Source: JAGVSZ01 sp963747775 (GTDB taxonomy: Bacteria > Pseudomonadota > Gammaproteobacteria > Burkholderiales > SG8-39). From it: a stretch of 64,000 nt of DNA. This document shows positions 8,530 through 17,527 of the stretch, in pieces. The position numbers and the translations under genes are program-made. A model generated the notes under the pieces. The model saw only the letters and a program-made list of their open reading frames with translations. It did not search any database and had not been told where the DNA came from. How positions within the stretch are numbered: the first letter of the stretch is position 1; each line of letters begins with the position of its first letter. Location of the stretch: NCBI GenBank assembly GCA_963747775.1, contig CAVVGT010000009.1, forward strand, positions 310,001-374,000. The letters are read 5' to 3'.

Positions 8530-9575
8530 CGTTCATCTGGCCGGAGATGCTCTGGTTGCTCGCCGCCGTCCCGGCGGTCGTCGTGGCGTACGTGTGGCTG
8601 CTGCGCCGGCGGAAGAAAGCGGTCGCGCGCTACGCGAACCTCAACATGGTCAAGGAGGCGCTCGGCGCGGGCCCGCGCTTCCGCCGGCACGTCCCGCCGC
8701 TCCTCTTCCTCGTCGCGCTCGCGCTCATGATCACGGCGATTGCGCGGCCCGCCGCCGTCGTGATGCTGCCGTCCCAGCAGGAGACGCTCATTCTTGCCAT
8801 GGACGTCTCGGGCAGCATGCGCGCCAAGGACGTCGAGCCGAGCCGGCTCGCTGCGGCACAGGCCGCCGCAAAGACGTTTGTCAGCGGCCTGCCGCGCACG
8901 GTGCGCGTGGGCGTGGTGTCGTTCGCCGGCACCGCAGCGGTGGTGCAGGCGCCGACGCACAGCCGCGAGGACGTGATCGCGGCGATCGACCGCTTCCAGC
9001 TCCAGCGCGGCACCGCGATCGGCAGCGGGATCATCGTCTCGCTCGCGACGATCTTCCCCAATGCCGGTATCGACGTGAGCGAGTTGATCTACGGGCGGAA
9101 CGGGCCGCGCCCGATTCCTGCGCCGATCGATCCGAGCCGCAAGGCCGAGAAGAAGGAGTTCAAGCCGGTCCCACCGGGGTCGCACGCCGGGGCTGCGATC
9201 ATCCTGCTGACCGACGGCCAGCGCACCGCGGGCCCCGACTCGATCGAGGCGGCCAAGATGGCGGCGGACCGCGGCGTGCGCGTCTTCACGGTCGGGTTCG
9301 GCACCGTGAACGGCGAGGTGCTGGGGTTCGAGGGCTGGTCGTTCCGCGCGCGCCTCGACGAGGACACCCTCAAGGGCATCGCGAACATGACGCGCGGCGA
9401 GTACTTCCACGCCGGCAGCGCCACGGATCTGAAGAAGGTCTACGAGACGCTCAACGCTCGCATCATCTTCGAGAAGAAGGAGATGGAGATCACCGCCTTC
9501 TTCTCGGCCGCCGCCGCGGCGCTCGCACTGTTCGCCGCGGGGCTCTCCATGCTCTGGTTCAACCGAATCCTTTAG
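8526..9575 (+). CDS. BatA-like VWA domain membrane protein
   Basis: A 349-residue protein with two N-terminal membrane helices (about residues 7-25 and 58-76), a periplasmic von Willebrand A domain and a C-terminal helix. The metal-ion site DxSxS is present as MDVSGSM. This is the usual Bat-type partner of MoxR and DUF58 and probably forms the exposed part of their complex. A single VWA gene is present, whereas many such operons have two plus TPR proteins. It starts within the DUF58 stop and ends only 3 bp from the convergent amidohydrolase gene. Confidence 0.9.
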   Translation: MTFIWPEMLWLLAAVPAVVVAYVWLLRRRKKAVARYANLNMVKEALGAGPRFRRHVPPLLFLVALALMITAIARPAAVVMLPSQQETLILAMDVSGSMRAKDVEPSRLAAAQAAAKTFVSGLPRTVRVGVVSFAGTAAVVQAPTHSREDVIAAIDRFQLQRGTAIGSGIIVSLATIFPNAGIDVSELIYGRNGPRPIPAPIDPSRKAEKKEFKPVPPGSHAGAAIILLTDGQRTAGPDSIEAAKMAADRGVRVFTVGFGTVNGEVLGFEGWSFRARLDEDTLKGIANMTRGEYFHAGSATDLKKVYETLNARIIFEKKEMEITAFFSAAAAALALFAAGLSMLWFNRIL

Positions 9576-9578
9576 CCT

Positions 9579-10547
9579 TTAGCTCGCAAGCCCGAGCAGC
9601 TTCGCCGGGTTCTTGCGCATCATCAGATCGACGTCCGCGTCGGACACGCCCTCGCGCTTGACCGCGGCGATCATGGTCTCGAGGCCGTCCGGATGCGTCA
9701 TGTTGCCGGTCTGACCGAGGTCGGACGACAGCACCAGGCTGCCCGCGCCGAACTCCTTGACCGCCTGGGCGACGTGCTTCGCGCCGATGTTCGTCCAGTG
9801 CGTCATCCAGGCCTGCGAAGCGTTCGGCCCGGTCAGGAACTGCAGGAAGCAGACTTCGATCATCGCGCCCATCTGCGCGACCTGCTTCGCCTGCTCCATC
9901 GTGAGACCCGGGATATTGGTGAGCCCGTGGGTGACGATGATGTTCTTCACGCCGAGCTCGCGGGCGCGCTTCGTCACCGCAATGACTTCCTCCGGATGCA
10001 CGTGTCCGGTGGCGAGCAGCAGGTTCTCGCGCGCGATGATCTTCAGGATCGCTTCCATCTCGGGAATCACCACGCCGTTCGGCGCCACGACGATGCCCTT
10101 GGCGTCCTTGCTCACCAGCGTCTTGACATGCTTGTCGGCCTCGAAGGTCGGCAGCCACACGACCTTGCCGCGCCCGCCGTACATGCGGTGCATCCATTCC
10201 ACCGCATTGGGGTTGATGCCGCCGACGGCGTTGTTGAGGACGATGCCGCCCCAGACCTCGATGCCGGGAACGACCTTCATAACCATTGCGGCGCGGTCCG
10301 CGGTCGTGGTGACGTGGTTCTTGAGGAGAATCCCGCGCATGCCGCGCGCCTTCGCCATCTGCGCGATGTCGAAGTCGTCCATGTTGCGGCCGAAGACGTC
10401 GGGGTGCGAATGCACGTGCATGTCGATCACGCCGGCGGCGGGACTGACCCGCGGGGGCGGCGGCGGAAAGCCCGCCTGCGCGAACACCGGGCTGGCCGCG
10501 ACGAGGGTGGAAACGGCAATCGCAGCAGCGATGAGCGTCTTCTTCAT
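9579..10547 (-). CDS. exported amidohydrolase-like protein (DUF6282 family)
   Basis: A 322-residue protein with a signal peptide (MKKTLIAAAIAVSTLVAASPVFAQA), so it acts in the periplasm. The mature part begins with a metal-binding IDMHVHSHPDVFGRN motif typical of TIM-barrel metal hydrolases, and HVHPEE and VTHGLTNIPG supply further possible ligands. The layout matches the DUF6282 group of amidohydrolase-like proteins, whose substrate is unknown. It is convergent with the VWA gene, with just 3 bp between them, and stands alone. Confidence 0.78.
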   Translation of the reverse strand: MKKTLIAAAIAVSTLVAASPVFAQAGFPPPPPRVSPAAGVIDMHVHSHPDVFGRNMDDFDIAQMAKARGMRGILLKNHVTTTADRAAMVMKVVPGIEVWGGIVLNNAVGGINPNAVEWMHRMYGGRGKVVWLPTFEADKHVKTLVSKDAKGIVVAPNGVVIPEMEAILKIIARENLLLATGHVHPEEVIAVTKRARELGVKNIIVTHGLTNIPGLTMEQAKQVAQMGAMIEVCFLQFLTGPNASQAWMTHWTNIGAKHVAQAVKEFGAGSLVLSSDLGQTGNMTHPDGLETMIAAVKREGVSDADVDLMMRKNPAKLLGLAS

Positions 10548-10696
10548 GGTCTCTCCTCCTCTAAGGAGGCGCCCAATCTAGCGCATGGTTCCGGCAAAGG
10601 AAAGGCGCACGTACTGCTGCGGCGCGGCGCAAAACGTCACGCGCGGGGCCAGGATTCGACGGCGCACGAGGGCGCAAGTGCGATACTGGCCGCCTC

Positions 10697-11110
10697 ATGC
10701 GTTGCATTGCGCCAATGAAGTACGCGACCTGGATCGCCGGCGTCGTCCTGGTGCTCGGAACCCTCGTTCCGGCCGCTGCGTCGGCGCGCTGCGTCCGCGA
10801 CGTCGCGGAGTCGGGCGCGGTCGGCGTGCGCTGCTCGGACGGCGTGCGGGGCCGACTGGCCACCGACGACGTGCCCCCGCCTTCGCCAAGCGCATTCCCG
10901 AGGTCCGGCAGCTCGGCCCTCGGCACGCGCGGCAACAACTCCGCGCTGTTGGGCGGCGGGGCCCCACCATCGGCCCTGTCGAGCGGCGCGGCATCGACTG
11001 CGCCGCGCGGCCCTTACGGCGGCGGCCGACCCGGCGACACGTCGGGCGGCATGTACTCGATCTCGCGCGGCGCAGACTCCGGCGCCTCCGGCGACCGACG
11101 GCCGTACTAG
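10697..11110 (+). CDS. small exported low-complexity protein, function unknown
   Basis: A 137-residue protein with a signal peptide ending in PAAASA; a second in-frame ATG at 10715 gives an equally good signal peptide. The mature protein is rich in Gly, Ser and Pro, with two cysteines near its N-terminus (RCVRDVAESGAVGVRCSDG) that could form a disulphide. I do not recognise a family. Codon use is like the neighbours and the signal peptide is convincing, so it is probably a real gene. Confidence 0.5.
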   Translation: MRCIAPMKYATWIAGVVLVLGTLVPAAASARCVRDVAESGAVGVRCSDGVRGRLATDDVPPPSPSAFPRSGSSALGTRGNNSALLGGGAPPSALSSGAASTAPRGPYGGGRPGDTSGGMYSISRGADSGASGDRRPY

Positions 11111-11189
11111 AAAGCCGACCGACCGGTCTCGACCGCCCCGCCCTGTTCGGGCATTCTTGCGCGACCGGGGGCACCGCATGGAGGCGGCC

Positions 11190-11381
11190 ATGTTCAAGCG
11201 ACTGATCTTGATCGTCGCGCTCGCTTGCGCGGGCGCCGCATCGGCGCAGCAATATCGCGCCCGCCCCCTCGGACTGGAGCCCGTCTCGAGCACGCCCGAG
11301 GAAATGGCGGCCACGATGCGGCGCGAGCAGGAGCGCTACGCGACGATCATCCGCAACGCCAACATCAAGATCGAGCAGTAG
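11190..11381 (+). CDS. miniature Bug-like protein: signal peptide joined to a TctC C-terminal helix
   Basis: A 63-residue protein starting at the ATG with GGAGGC six bases upstream. A clean signal peptide (MFKRLILIVALACAGAASA) is followed almost directly by the segment LGLEPVSSTPEEMAATMRRE...NANIKIEQ. This aligns with the C-terminus of tripartite-tricarboxylate (Bug/TctC) receptors, including the one at 58.6 kb (GTPEDFYNFVKAELEKWGPV). The ligand-binding lobes are absent. It could be an internally deleted binding protein or a retained microprotein; the intact frame, signal and ribosome site favour expression. The dioxygenase starts 2 bp after its stop. Confidence 0.6.
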   Translation: MFKRLILIVALACAGAASAQQYRARPLGLEPVSSTPEEMAATMRREQERYATIIRNANIKIEQ

Positions 11382-11383
11382 GC

Positions 11384-12223
11384 ATGGCGGCCCGCGAGAT
11401 CGAAGTCCGCCGCATCGCAGGCGCGCTCGGCGCGGAGGTGTTCGGCGTCGATCTCGCGCAGCCGCTCGCCGACTCGCAGGCCGCCGCGCTGCGCCGTGCC
11501 TGGCTCGAGCACCTCGTGATCTTCTTTCGGGACCAGCCGCTCGCGCCCGCGCAATTCATGGCGTTCGCCGGGCGCTTCGGCGAGCCGGTCGACTATCCGT
11601 ACCTGAAGGGCCTGGACGGGTTCCCAAGGATCACGGAAGTGAAGAAGCTCGAGCACGAGAGGATGAACTTCGGCGGCGTCTGGCACAGCGACACGGCGTA
11701 TCTCGAGCTCCCCCCGATGGCATCGCTCCTGATCGCGCGCGAGATTCCACCGTACGGCGGCGACACCCTTTTCGCCAACATGTATCTCGCGTACGAGAGC
11801 CTGTCAGAGCGCATGCGGCAGCTACTCGACGGCCTGACAGCAGTGAACTCGTCAGCCAAGGCCGATGCGTCAAAAACACGCGAGGACCGCATCCGCTCCG
11901 ACGGCCGCGCGGACGCCCGCGCAGAACTCGTCGCCGAGCATCCGGTGGTGCGCACGCATCCCGAAACCGGTCGCAAGGCCCTTTACGTCAATCCCGGTCA
12001 TACCGTTCGCTTCTGCGGCATGACCGAGGAAGAGTCGCAACCGCTGCTCGACTTCCTCTTCCGGCACCAGGTGCGGCCCGAGTTCACCTGCCGTTTCGTG
12101 TGGCGTCCCGGCTCGATCGCGCTCTGGGACAACCGCTGCGCGCAGCACAATCCGGTCAACGACTACCACGGGTTCCGGCGCGTGATGCACCGGATCACCC
12201 TGGCGGGGACGCGCCCGGCCTGA
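11384..12223 (+). CDS. TauD/TfdA family 2-oxoglutarate-dependent dioxygenase
   Basis: A 279-residue Fe(II)/2-oxoglutarate dioxygenase. The iron ligands are visible as VWHSDTAY (H-x-D) and a distal histidine in CAQHNPVNDYHGFRR, with the arginine for 2-oxoglutarate downstream. The family hydroxylates substrates such as taurine, 2,4-D or alkyl sulphates; the substrate cannot be predicted here. It begins 2 bp after the miniature Bug-like gene and is followed 19 bp later by a dehalogenase-like hydrolase, so a small catabolic operon is likely. Confidence 0.9.
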   Translation: MAAREIEVRRIAGALGAEVFGVDLAQPLADSQAAALRRAWLEHLVIFFRDQPLAPAQFMAFAGRFGEPVDYPYLKGLDGFPRITEVKKLEHERMNFGGVWHSDTAYLELPPMASLLIAREIPPYGGDTLFANMYLAYESLSERMRQLLDGLTAVNSSAKADASKTREDRIRSDGRADARAELVAEHPVVRTHPETGRKALYVNPGHTVRFCGMTEEESQPLLDFLFRHQVRPEFTCRFVWRPGSIALWDNRCAQHNPVNDYHGFRRVMHRITLAGTRPA

Positions 12224-12242
12224 CGGGGTCTCGGGCCCGCCG

Positions 12243-13127
12243 ATGTTCGAAGGCTTCACGCTGGAGCAGATCGACGCGGGCGGGATCGCCATCCGCGTTC
12301 GCCATCGCCTGAGTGCGGGCAAGCCGCCGCTCCTTCTGCTGCACGGCAATCCCCAGACTCACTACATGTGGCACCGCGTCGCGCCGCGGCTCGCCGCACG
12401 GTTCAGCGTCGTCGCCACCGATCTCACCGGCTATGGCGACAGCGCAAAGCCCGCGACGACGCCGGACCATGCGCCCTACTCCAAGCGTGCGATGGCGCGC
12501 GACCAGATCGCGGTGATGCGGCGATTCGGCTTCGAGCGCTTCTTCGTCGCGGGGCACGACCGCGGCGGCCGGGTTGCCTATCGGATGGCGCTCGATCACC
12601 CCGGGCACGTGACGCGGCTCGCGGTGCTCGACATCGTCCCCACGTGGGAGGCATACAAGCGCGCCGACATGGCGTTCGGGTTGAGTTACTTCCACTGGTT
12701 CTTCATGACCCAGCCGTTCGATTTGCCGGAGCGACTGATCGGCGCCGACCCGGCGTTCTACTGGCAGCGGCACACCTCGCGCGAGCCGAAGGGCCCCGAC
12801 TTCTTCGCTGCCGAAGCGCTCGAGGATTACCTGCACTGCTTCTGCAACCCGGCGACGATCCATGCCATTTGCGAGGACTACCGCGCCGCGGCGACCATCG
12901 ACATGACGCACGACGAGGCCGACCGCAATGCCGGCCGAAAGATCGCCGCGCCCACGCTCGCACTCTGGGGGGCGAAGGGCCGGCTCGAGGCTTGGTACGA
13001 CGTGCTTGCGATCTGGCGCGGCTGGGCCAACGACGTGCACGGCCGCGCGCTCGAATGCGGTCACTATCTGCCGGAGGAGCGCCCCGACGACGTTCTCGCG
13101 GCGTTCGAGGCCTTCTTTCTAGAGTGA
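12243..13127 (+). CDS. fluoroacetate dehalogenase-like alpha/beta hydrolase
   Basis: A 294-residue cytosolic hydrolase. The nucleophile is an aspartate, Asp106 in GHDRGGRVAYRMALDHP, not a serine. Arg107 and Arg110 correspond to the carboxylate-binding arginines of haloacetate dehalogenases, His151-Trp152 (SYFHWFF) and Tyr213 (EDYRA) match the halide pocket, and Asp130 and His274 complete the triad. The conservation of the whole fluoride pocket supports haloacetate or fluoroacetate dehalogenation; epoxide hydrolases are the main alternative. It shares its direction with the upstream dioxygenase. Confidence 0.85.
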   Translation: MFEGFTLEQIDAGGIAIRVRHRLSAGKPPLLLLHGNPQTHYMWHRVAPRLAARFSVVATDLTGYGDSAKPATTPDHAPYSKRAMARDQIAVMRRFGFERFFVAGHDRGGRVAYRMALDHPGHVTRLAVLDIVPTWEAYKRADMAFGLSYFHWFFMTQPFDLPERLIGADPAFYWQRHTSREPKGPDFFAAEALEDYLHCFCNPATIHAICEDYRAAATIDMTHDEADRNAGRKIAAPTLALWGAKGRLEAWYDVLAIWRGWANDVHGRALECGHYLPEERPDDVLAAFEAFFLE

Positions 13128-13130
13128 GCG

Positions 13131-14222
13131 TCAGGCGCGCGCCGCGCCGAGGGCGAGATTCCGTCCCGACGCCGGGTCGAAGAGGTGAAGCCTTGCCGGG
13201 TCGAATGACACCCGGACGCGCGCGCCCGGCTCGACCGGAAGCTCGGCCCTGACCTCCGCGGTCACCCGCGCGCCGCCCCCGAGGTCGAGGTCGACGAGCT
13301 TTTCGGAACCGACGAGCTGCACCAGCGTCACCTCGCCCGGCACCGACGCGCCCTCTGCCGCGTCGAGTCGAACGTCCTGCGGACGGACACCGAGGCGCAC
13401 GACGCGGTCGGCGCCTGACGCAAGGGCCGATGCGGCGACCGCCGACACCCGTTCGCCGGCCGGGATCGACACCTCGCCGCCGCCGATCCGCGCGCCCTCG
13501 ATGAAGTTCATCGGCGGGCTGCCGATGAACCCGGCGACGAAGGCGTTGGCCGGACGGTTGTAGATCTCCGCCGGCGTCGCGTATTGCTGCACCACCCCGT
13601 GCTCCATGACGGCGATGAGGTCGGACATCGTCATCGCCTCGAGCTGGTCGTGCGTCACGTAGACGGTGGTCGCCTCGAGCCGGAGGTGAAAGCGCTTGAG
13701 CTCGCCGCGCATGGTCACGCGCAGCTTCGCGTCGAGGTTCGACAGCGGCTCGTCCATGAGGAAGAGCCAGGGCTTGCGCACCATCGCCCGGCCGAGCGCC
13801 ACGCGCTGGCGCTGCCCGCCGGAGAGCTGCCGCGGCTTCCGGCCCAGGAGAGGCTCGATCTCCAGCACGCGTGCGACCTCCAGCACGCGGCGGTCGAGCT
13901 CGTCGCGCGGCACGCCCCTCACCTTCAGGCCGTACCCGATGTTGGCGCGCACGTCCATGTGCGGGTAGAGCGCGTAGCTCTGGAACACCATGGCGACGTC
14001 GCGCTTCCCCGGCGCGAGATCGCTCACCTTCTCGTCGCCATGCCAGATCGCGCCGCGGGTCGCCGACTCGAGCCCGGCGAGAATGCGCAGCAGCGTCGTC
14101 TTCCCGCACCCGCTCGGACCCACCAGCGTGACGAACGCCTTCTCGGGAAACTCGAGGTGGACATCCTTGAGGACCGGGACCGGGCCGAAGGACTTGTAGA
14201 TGTGGTCGAGACGGATCGTCAC
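13131..14222 (-). CDS. CUT1-type ABC transporter ATP-binding protein (UgpC/MalK-like)
   Basis: About 363 residues from a GTG at 14222. Walker A (GPSGCGKTT), Q-loop (FQSYALYPHM), signature (LSGGQRQRVALGRAM), Walker B (WLFLMDEPLSNLDAKL) and switch histidine (YVTHDQ) are all present. A C-terminal TOBE/MalK-type regulatory domain of about 110 residues follows, as in sugar and glycerol-phosphate importers. It is the last gene of a five-gene minus-strand operon with two permeases, a binding protein and a HisD-like dehydrogenase. Confidence 0.92.
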   Translation of the reverse strand: MTIRLDHIYKSFGPVPVLKDVHLEFPEKAFVTLVGPSGCGKTTLLRILAGLESATRGAIWHGDEKVSDLAPGKRDVAMVFQSYALYPHMDVRANIGYGLKVRGVPRDELDRRVLEVARVLEIEPLLGRKPRQLSGGQRQRVALGRAMVRKPWLFLMDEPLSNLDAKLRVTMRGELKRFHLRLEATTVYVTHDQLEAMTMSDLIAVMEHGVVQQYATPAEIYNRPANAFVAGFIGSPPMNFIEGARIGGGEVSIPAGERVSAVAASALASGADRVVRLGVRPQDVRLDAAEGASVPGEVTLVQLVGSEKLVDLDLGGGARVTAEVRAELPVEPGARVRVSFDPARLHLFDPASGRNLALGAARA

Positions 14223-14227
14223 CCCGG

Positions 14228-15115
14228 TCAGCCCTTCACCGCGCCCGCGCCGAAGCCGGCGACGAGATGGCGCTGCATCAGCATGAACAGGATCGCCATC
14301 GGCACGGTCATCAGCACCGCGGAGGCCATCATCAAGCCCCAGTCGACGTGCACGCCCTCGAAGAAGTGCATCACGCCGACCGTGAGCGGGAGATTCTCGA
14401 TCGAGTTGATGAACACGCGGGCGAACAGGAAATCGTTCCAGGACACGATCAGGGAGAAGATCGCGGCCGCGATGATCCCGGGGAGCGCCGACGGCAGGAC
14501 GATGTCCACGAAGACGCGCAGGCGGCTCGCGCCGTCGATCATCGCCGCCTCCTCGAGCTCGATCGGGATGCCGCGGAAGAACGCCCACAGGAGCCACATG
14601 GAGAACGGCAGCGTGATCGAGACGTAGCCGAACGTGAGGCTCCACAGGCTGTTGGTGAGCGAGAGCTGCGCCATCACCAGGAACAGCGGGAACACCAGGA
14701 TGATCGACGGGATCATGTAGCCGAGCAGGCTGAAGTACGGAACGATGCGCCGCCCCCAGTACCGGAATCGCGTCACGCTGTAGGCGGCGAGCGTGCTGAT
14801 CACGATGCTGATGAGCGCCGATGCGCCGCTCACGATCAGGCTGTTCGTGAACCAGGCGGTGAAGTGCTGCGGGGCCGCGGTCGTCGGCACGTAGGCCTGG
14901 TCGGCGCGGAAGTACTGCTCCTTGCCGGTAATGAGGTTGCGGTAGTTCGCGGCGGTGGCCTCGATCGGGATCAGCCGCGGCGGGGTCGCCATCACCTCTT
15001 TCGGTCCCTTGAGGGACGTCGAAAACGCCCAGATCAGCGGAAAGCAGATCAGGAACGTGACCGTGAGCAGCACCACGTACGCGAGGACCTGCCGCACTGC
15101 GCCGAGCCCGTTCAC
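14228..15115 (-). CDS. ABC transporter permease, MalG type
   Basis: A 295-residue inner-membrane permease with about six helices. The cytoplasmic EAA loop is EEAAMIDGASRLRVFVDIVLP, and the N-terminus carries the long periplasmic insert (residues about 38-85) typical of MalG-type subunits. It overlaps the upstream permease by 4 bp and precedes the ATPase gene by 5 bp, so translation is coupled. Confidence 0.92.
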   Translation of the reverse strand: MNGLGAVRQVLAYVVLLTVTFLICFPLIWAFSTSLKGPKEVMATPPRLIPIEATAANYRNLITGKEQYFRADQAYVPTTAAPQHFTAWFTNSLIVSGASALISIVISTLAAYSVTRFRYWGRRIVPYFSLLGYMIPSIILVFPLFLVMAQLSLTNSLWSLTFGYVSITLPFSMWLLWAFFRGIPIELEEAAMIDGASRLRVFVDIVLPSALPGIIAAAIFSLIVSWNDFLFARVFINSIENLPLTVGVMHFFEGVHVDWGLMMASAVLMTVPMAILFMLMQRHLVAGFGAGAVKG

Positions 15116-16014
15116 TCGGATTCCTCACTCGCGAAGCGGAACACCCGCATGTAGATGACGCTCCCGGCGAACAGCAGGAGCATCATCACCACGCCGGTCG
15201 CCGCACCCACGCCCATCTTGAGGTTTGCAACCGACTGCTCGAACGAATAGATCGCGAGATTGAACGTGGAGGTTCCCGGCCCGCCCCTGGTAAGGAGGTA
15301 GATCTCCTCGAACTTGTTGAACGTCCAGATGGTGCGGAAGATCACCACCACCACCAGCACCTCGGCGAGCTGCGGCAGCGTGATGTCGACGAAGCGCCGC
15401 AGCGGCCCGGCACCGTCGACCTTCGCCGCGTCGTAGAGCTCGAGCGGGATGGTCTGCAGCCGCGCGAGCACGCAGATGGTCACGAACGGCGTGTACTTCC
15501 ACACGTTCAGCGCGATCGTCGAGAGCATCGCCATGCTCGGCGTCGCGAGCCAATAGATGCTCTCGTCGATCAGGCCCGCCCCGCGCAGCGACCAGTTCAC
15601 CACGCCGATGTCGGGATTGAGCATCCACTGCAGGATGAGCGCAATGACCACCGTCGGCACGATGTACGGGAAGAGCAGCAGGCCGCGGAAAATCGCAATC
15701 CCCCGCAGCGGCAAGTGGAGCAGGAGCGCGAGAAGCACGCCGATGACCGTCTGCAGGACGATCGAGCACCCGGTCCAGATCGCGGCCTGCCGGAACGACT
15801 GCCAGAACAGCGGATCGTCGAAGATGGTGCGGAAGTTCTCGAGCCCGACGAACGCGCTCGCGTCGGGATTGAGCGGGTTGTGCTGGTAGAACGCGAGGCG
15901 CACCGACTCGAGCACCGGGTACACCATGAACACCAGCGCCGCAACGACGAACGGCACGATGAACAGGATCCCGATGCGGTTGTCGGCGACGCGCCAGTCG
16001 GTCGAAGGACTCAT
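15112..16014 (-). CDS. ABC transporter permease, MalF type
   Basis: A 300-residue permease from the ATG at 16014; the longer upstream frame is arginine-rich and not membrane-like, so it was excluded. Six hydrophobic segments and the EAA loop (YDAAKVDGAGPLRRFVDITLP) are clear. It is the partner of the MalG-type subunit, with which it overlaps by 4 bp. Confidence 0.92.
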   Translation of the reverse strand: MSPSTDWRVADNRIGILFIVPFVVAALVFMVYPVLESVRLAFYQHNPLNPDASAFVGLENFRTIFDDPLFWQSFRQAAIWTGCSIVLQTVIGVLLALLLHLPLRGIAIFRGLLLFPYIVPTVVIALILQWMLNPDIGVVNWSLRGAGLIDESIYWLATPSMAMLSTIALNVWKYTPFVTICVLARLQTIPLELYDAAKVDGAGPLRRFVDITLPQLAEVLVVVVIFRTIWTFNKFEEIYLLTRGGPGTSTFNLAIYSFEQSVANLKMGVGAATGVVMMLLLFAGSVIYMRVFRFASEESE

Positions 16015-16093
16015 TCTCGGACGCTGAGAGGCACGGACGCGCAGGGCGAGCCGAACGGCGCTCCGTCCGGCGCGTCCCGCGCGCGGTCGGCGG

Positions 16094-17500
16094 CTACGCG
16101 ATCTGCAGCAGGCGCAGGTTGTCCTTGCGCACCTGCTCGAGCTCCCGCGCACCCCACTTGGCCGCGTCGGGTGCTTTCCAGTTGTCGACCACGACCTTCT
16201 GCACCGTCTGCGCGAGGATCGAGCGCCCGTGGACCACGCCGGCGAGCGGGTTGACCCCCTTCAGCAGTTCGTTGCCGGTCGACGAGGAGTTCGGGAGCGA
16301 GGTCACGTAGTAGTTCATGATGGTCTCCCGCTTCGTCTTGAAGAACGGGTGTTCCTGGAGCCGCGGCGAGCTCAGAACGTCCTTGTAGACCGGCGAGACG
16401 TTGGGCATGAGCGAATGGCAATAGCGCACCAGCCACTCCGGGCTGGTCTGGTAGTACACGAGCGCGGCCTTCACCTCCTCGACGTATTGGTTGTTCGGCC
16501 GCGGAATGCACCAGCCCTGAAAGTCGTTCCAGTTCGAGCGGCGCCCCGTCTTCGGGTGACGCGCGTGGTTGAACGACTGCAGGTTCGCGAAGACGGCCGG
16601 GTTCTCCTCCGCCGCGCGGCCGTACGGCCGGCCCCAGTAGAACGAGATCCCGGCCCGACCGGTGACGATCGAGTCGACCACCTCGAGAAAGCTGTAGCTC
16701 ACCGCCCCCTTCGGCATGTACGGCTGCAGCGATTTGACGTACTCGAGCGTTTCCACCGTCTCGGGCGAGTCGAAGACCACCTGATACTTGTTCGCGACGT
16801 CGAACATCCGCCCGCCCGCCGAGTGCAACAGCGCCGCGAAGTGATAATCGGTGCAGAGGTTGCGGCCGAGCGCGAGCGAGATGCCGGCCATGTCCTTCTT
16901 CTTCTCGGAGATCGTCCGCGCGGCGTTCCGCAGGTCGTCCCAGTTCCAGGTGTCCGGGTTGCCGAGGCCGAGCTCGTTGATCACGTCCATGCGCACGACC
17001 AGCAGATGCGGCTGGTGGTGCGCGGGCAGCACGTACTGCTTGCCCTGCCACGCGCCCCAGTACTCCCACTTGACGCCGTCGATCAGACGGTTGCGGCCGA
17101 CCTTCTGCACGACGTCATCCATCGGCTCGAGCAGCAGGTCCGCCATCAGCTGATAGGCGATCGGCGACTCGACGCTGATGCAGTGCGCCGGATTGCGTGC
17201 GGCGAGATCGGTCATCAGCTTCACGTACACGCTGTCCCAGGACAGCGTCTCGAGCTTGAAGGCGATCCCCGGCGCGAACTTCTTCGCCCACTCGTTCATC
17301 GCGTCGACCGCCACGCCGGCGTACGGCCCGGGCTCGCCCCACACGCGCACGGTGCCGGTCTTGGTGGATTTCGTCTGCGCCCAGGCGGGCAGCGCGCCGG
17401 TCGCCGCCGCGCCGCCGGAGAGCGCCGCGAGGTCGGTGAGGAACTTGCGCCGCGGCGAGGACTGCGGATCGGGCGCGCCGGTGAGGATCCTGGTCTTCAT
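16094..17500 (-). CDS. extracellular solute-binding protein family 1 with Tat signal
   Basis: A 468-residue periplasmic binding protein for the ABC transporter encoded downstream. The N-terminus has a twin-arginine signal (SPRRKFLTDLAALSGG) ending in LPAWAQ, so it is probably folded before export. The rest has the size and features of family 1 binding proteins for sugars, polyols and related compounds. The ligand is unknown; the adjacent HisD-family dehydrogenase hints at a polyol-like substrate. Confidence 0.88.
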   Translation of the reverse strand: MKTRILTGAPDPQSSPRRKFLTDLAALSGGAAATGALPAWAQTKSTKTGTVRVWGEPGPYAGVAVDAMNEWAKKFAPGIAFKLETLSWDSVYVKLMTDLAARNPAHCISVESPIAYQLMADLLLEPMDDVVQKVGRNRLIDGVKWEYWGAWQGKQYVLPAHHQPHLLVVRMDVINELGLGNPDTWNWDDLRNAARTISEKKKDMAGISLALGRNLCTDYHFAALLHSAGGRMFDVANKYQVVFDSPETVETLEYVKSLQPYMPKGAVSYSFLEVVDSIVTGRAGISFYWGRPYGRAAEENPAVFANLQSFNHARHPKTGRRSNWNDFQGWCIPRPNNQYVEEVKAALVYYQTSPEWLVRYCHSLMPNVSPVYKDVLSSPRLQEHPFFKTKRETIMNYYVTSLPNSSSTGNELLKGVNPLAGVVHGRSILAQTVQKVVVDNWKAPDAAKWGARELEQVRKDNLRLLQIA

Positions 17501-17527
17501 CGTCTACTCCTTTGGTAGGGCTTGTTG

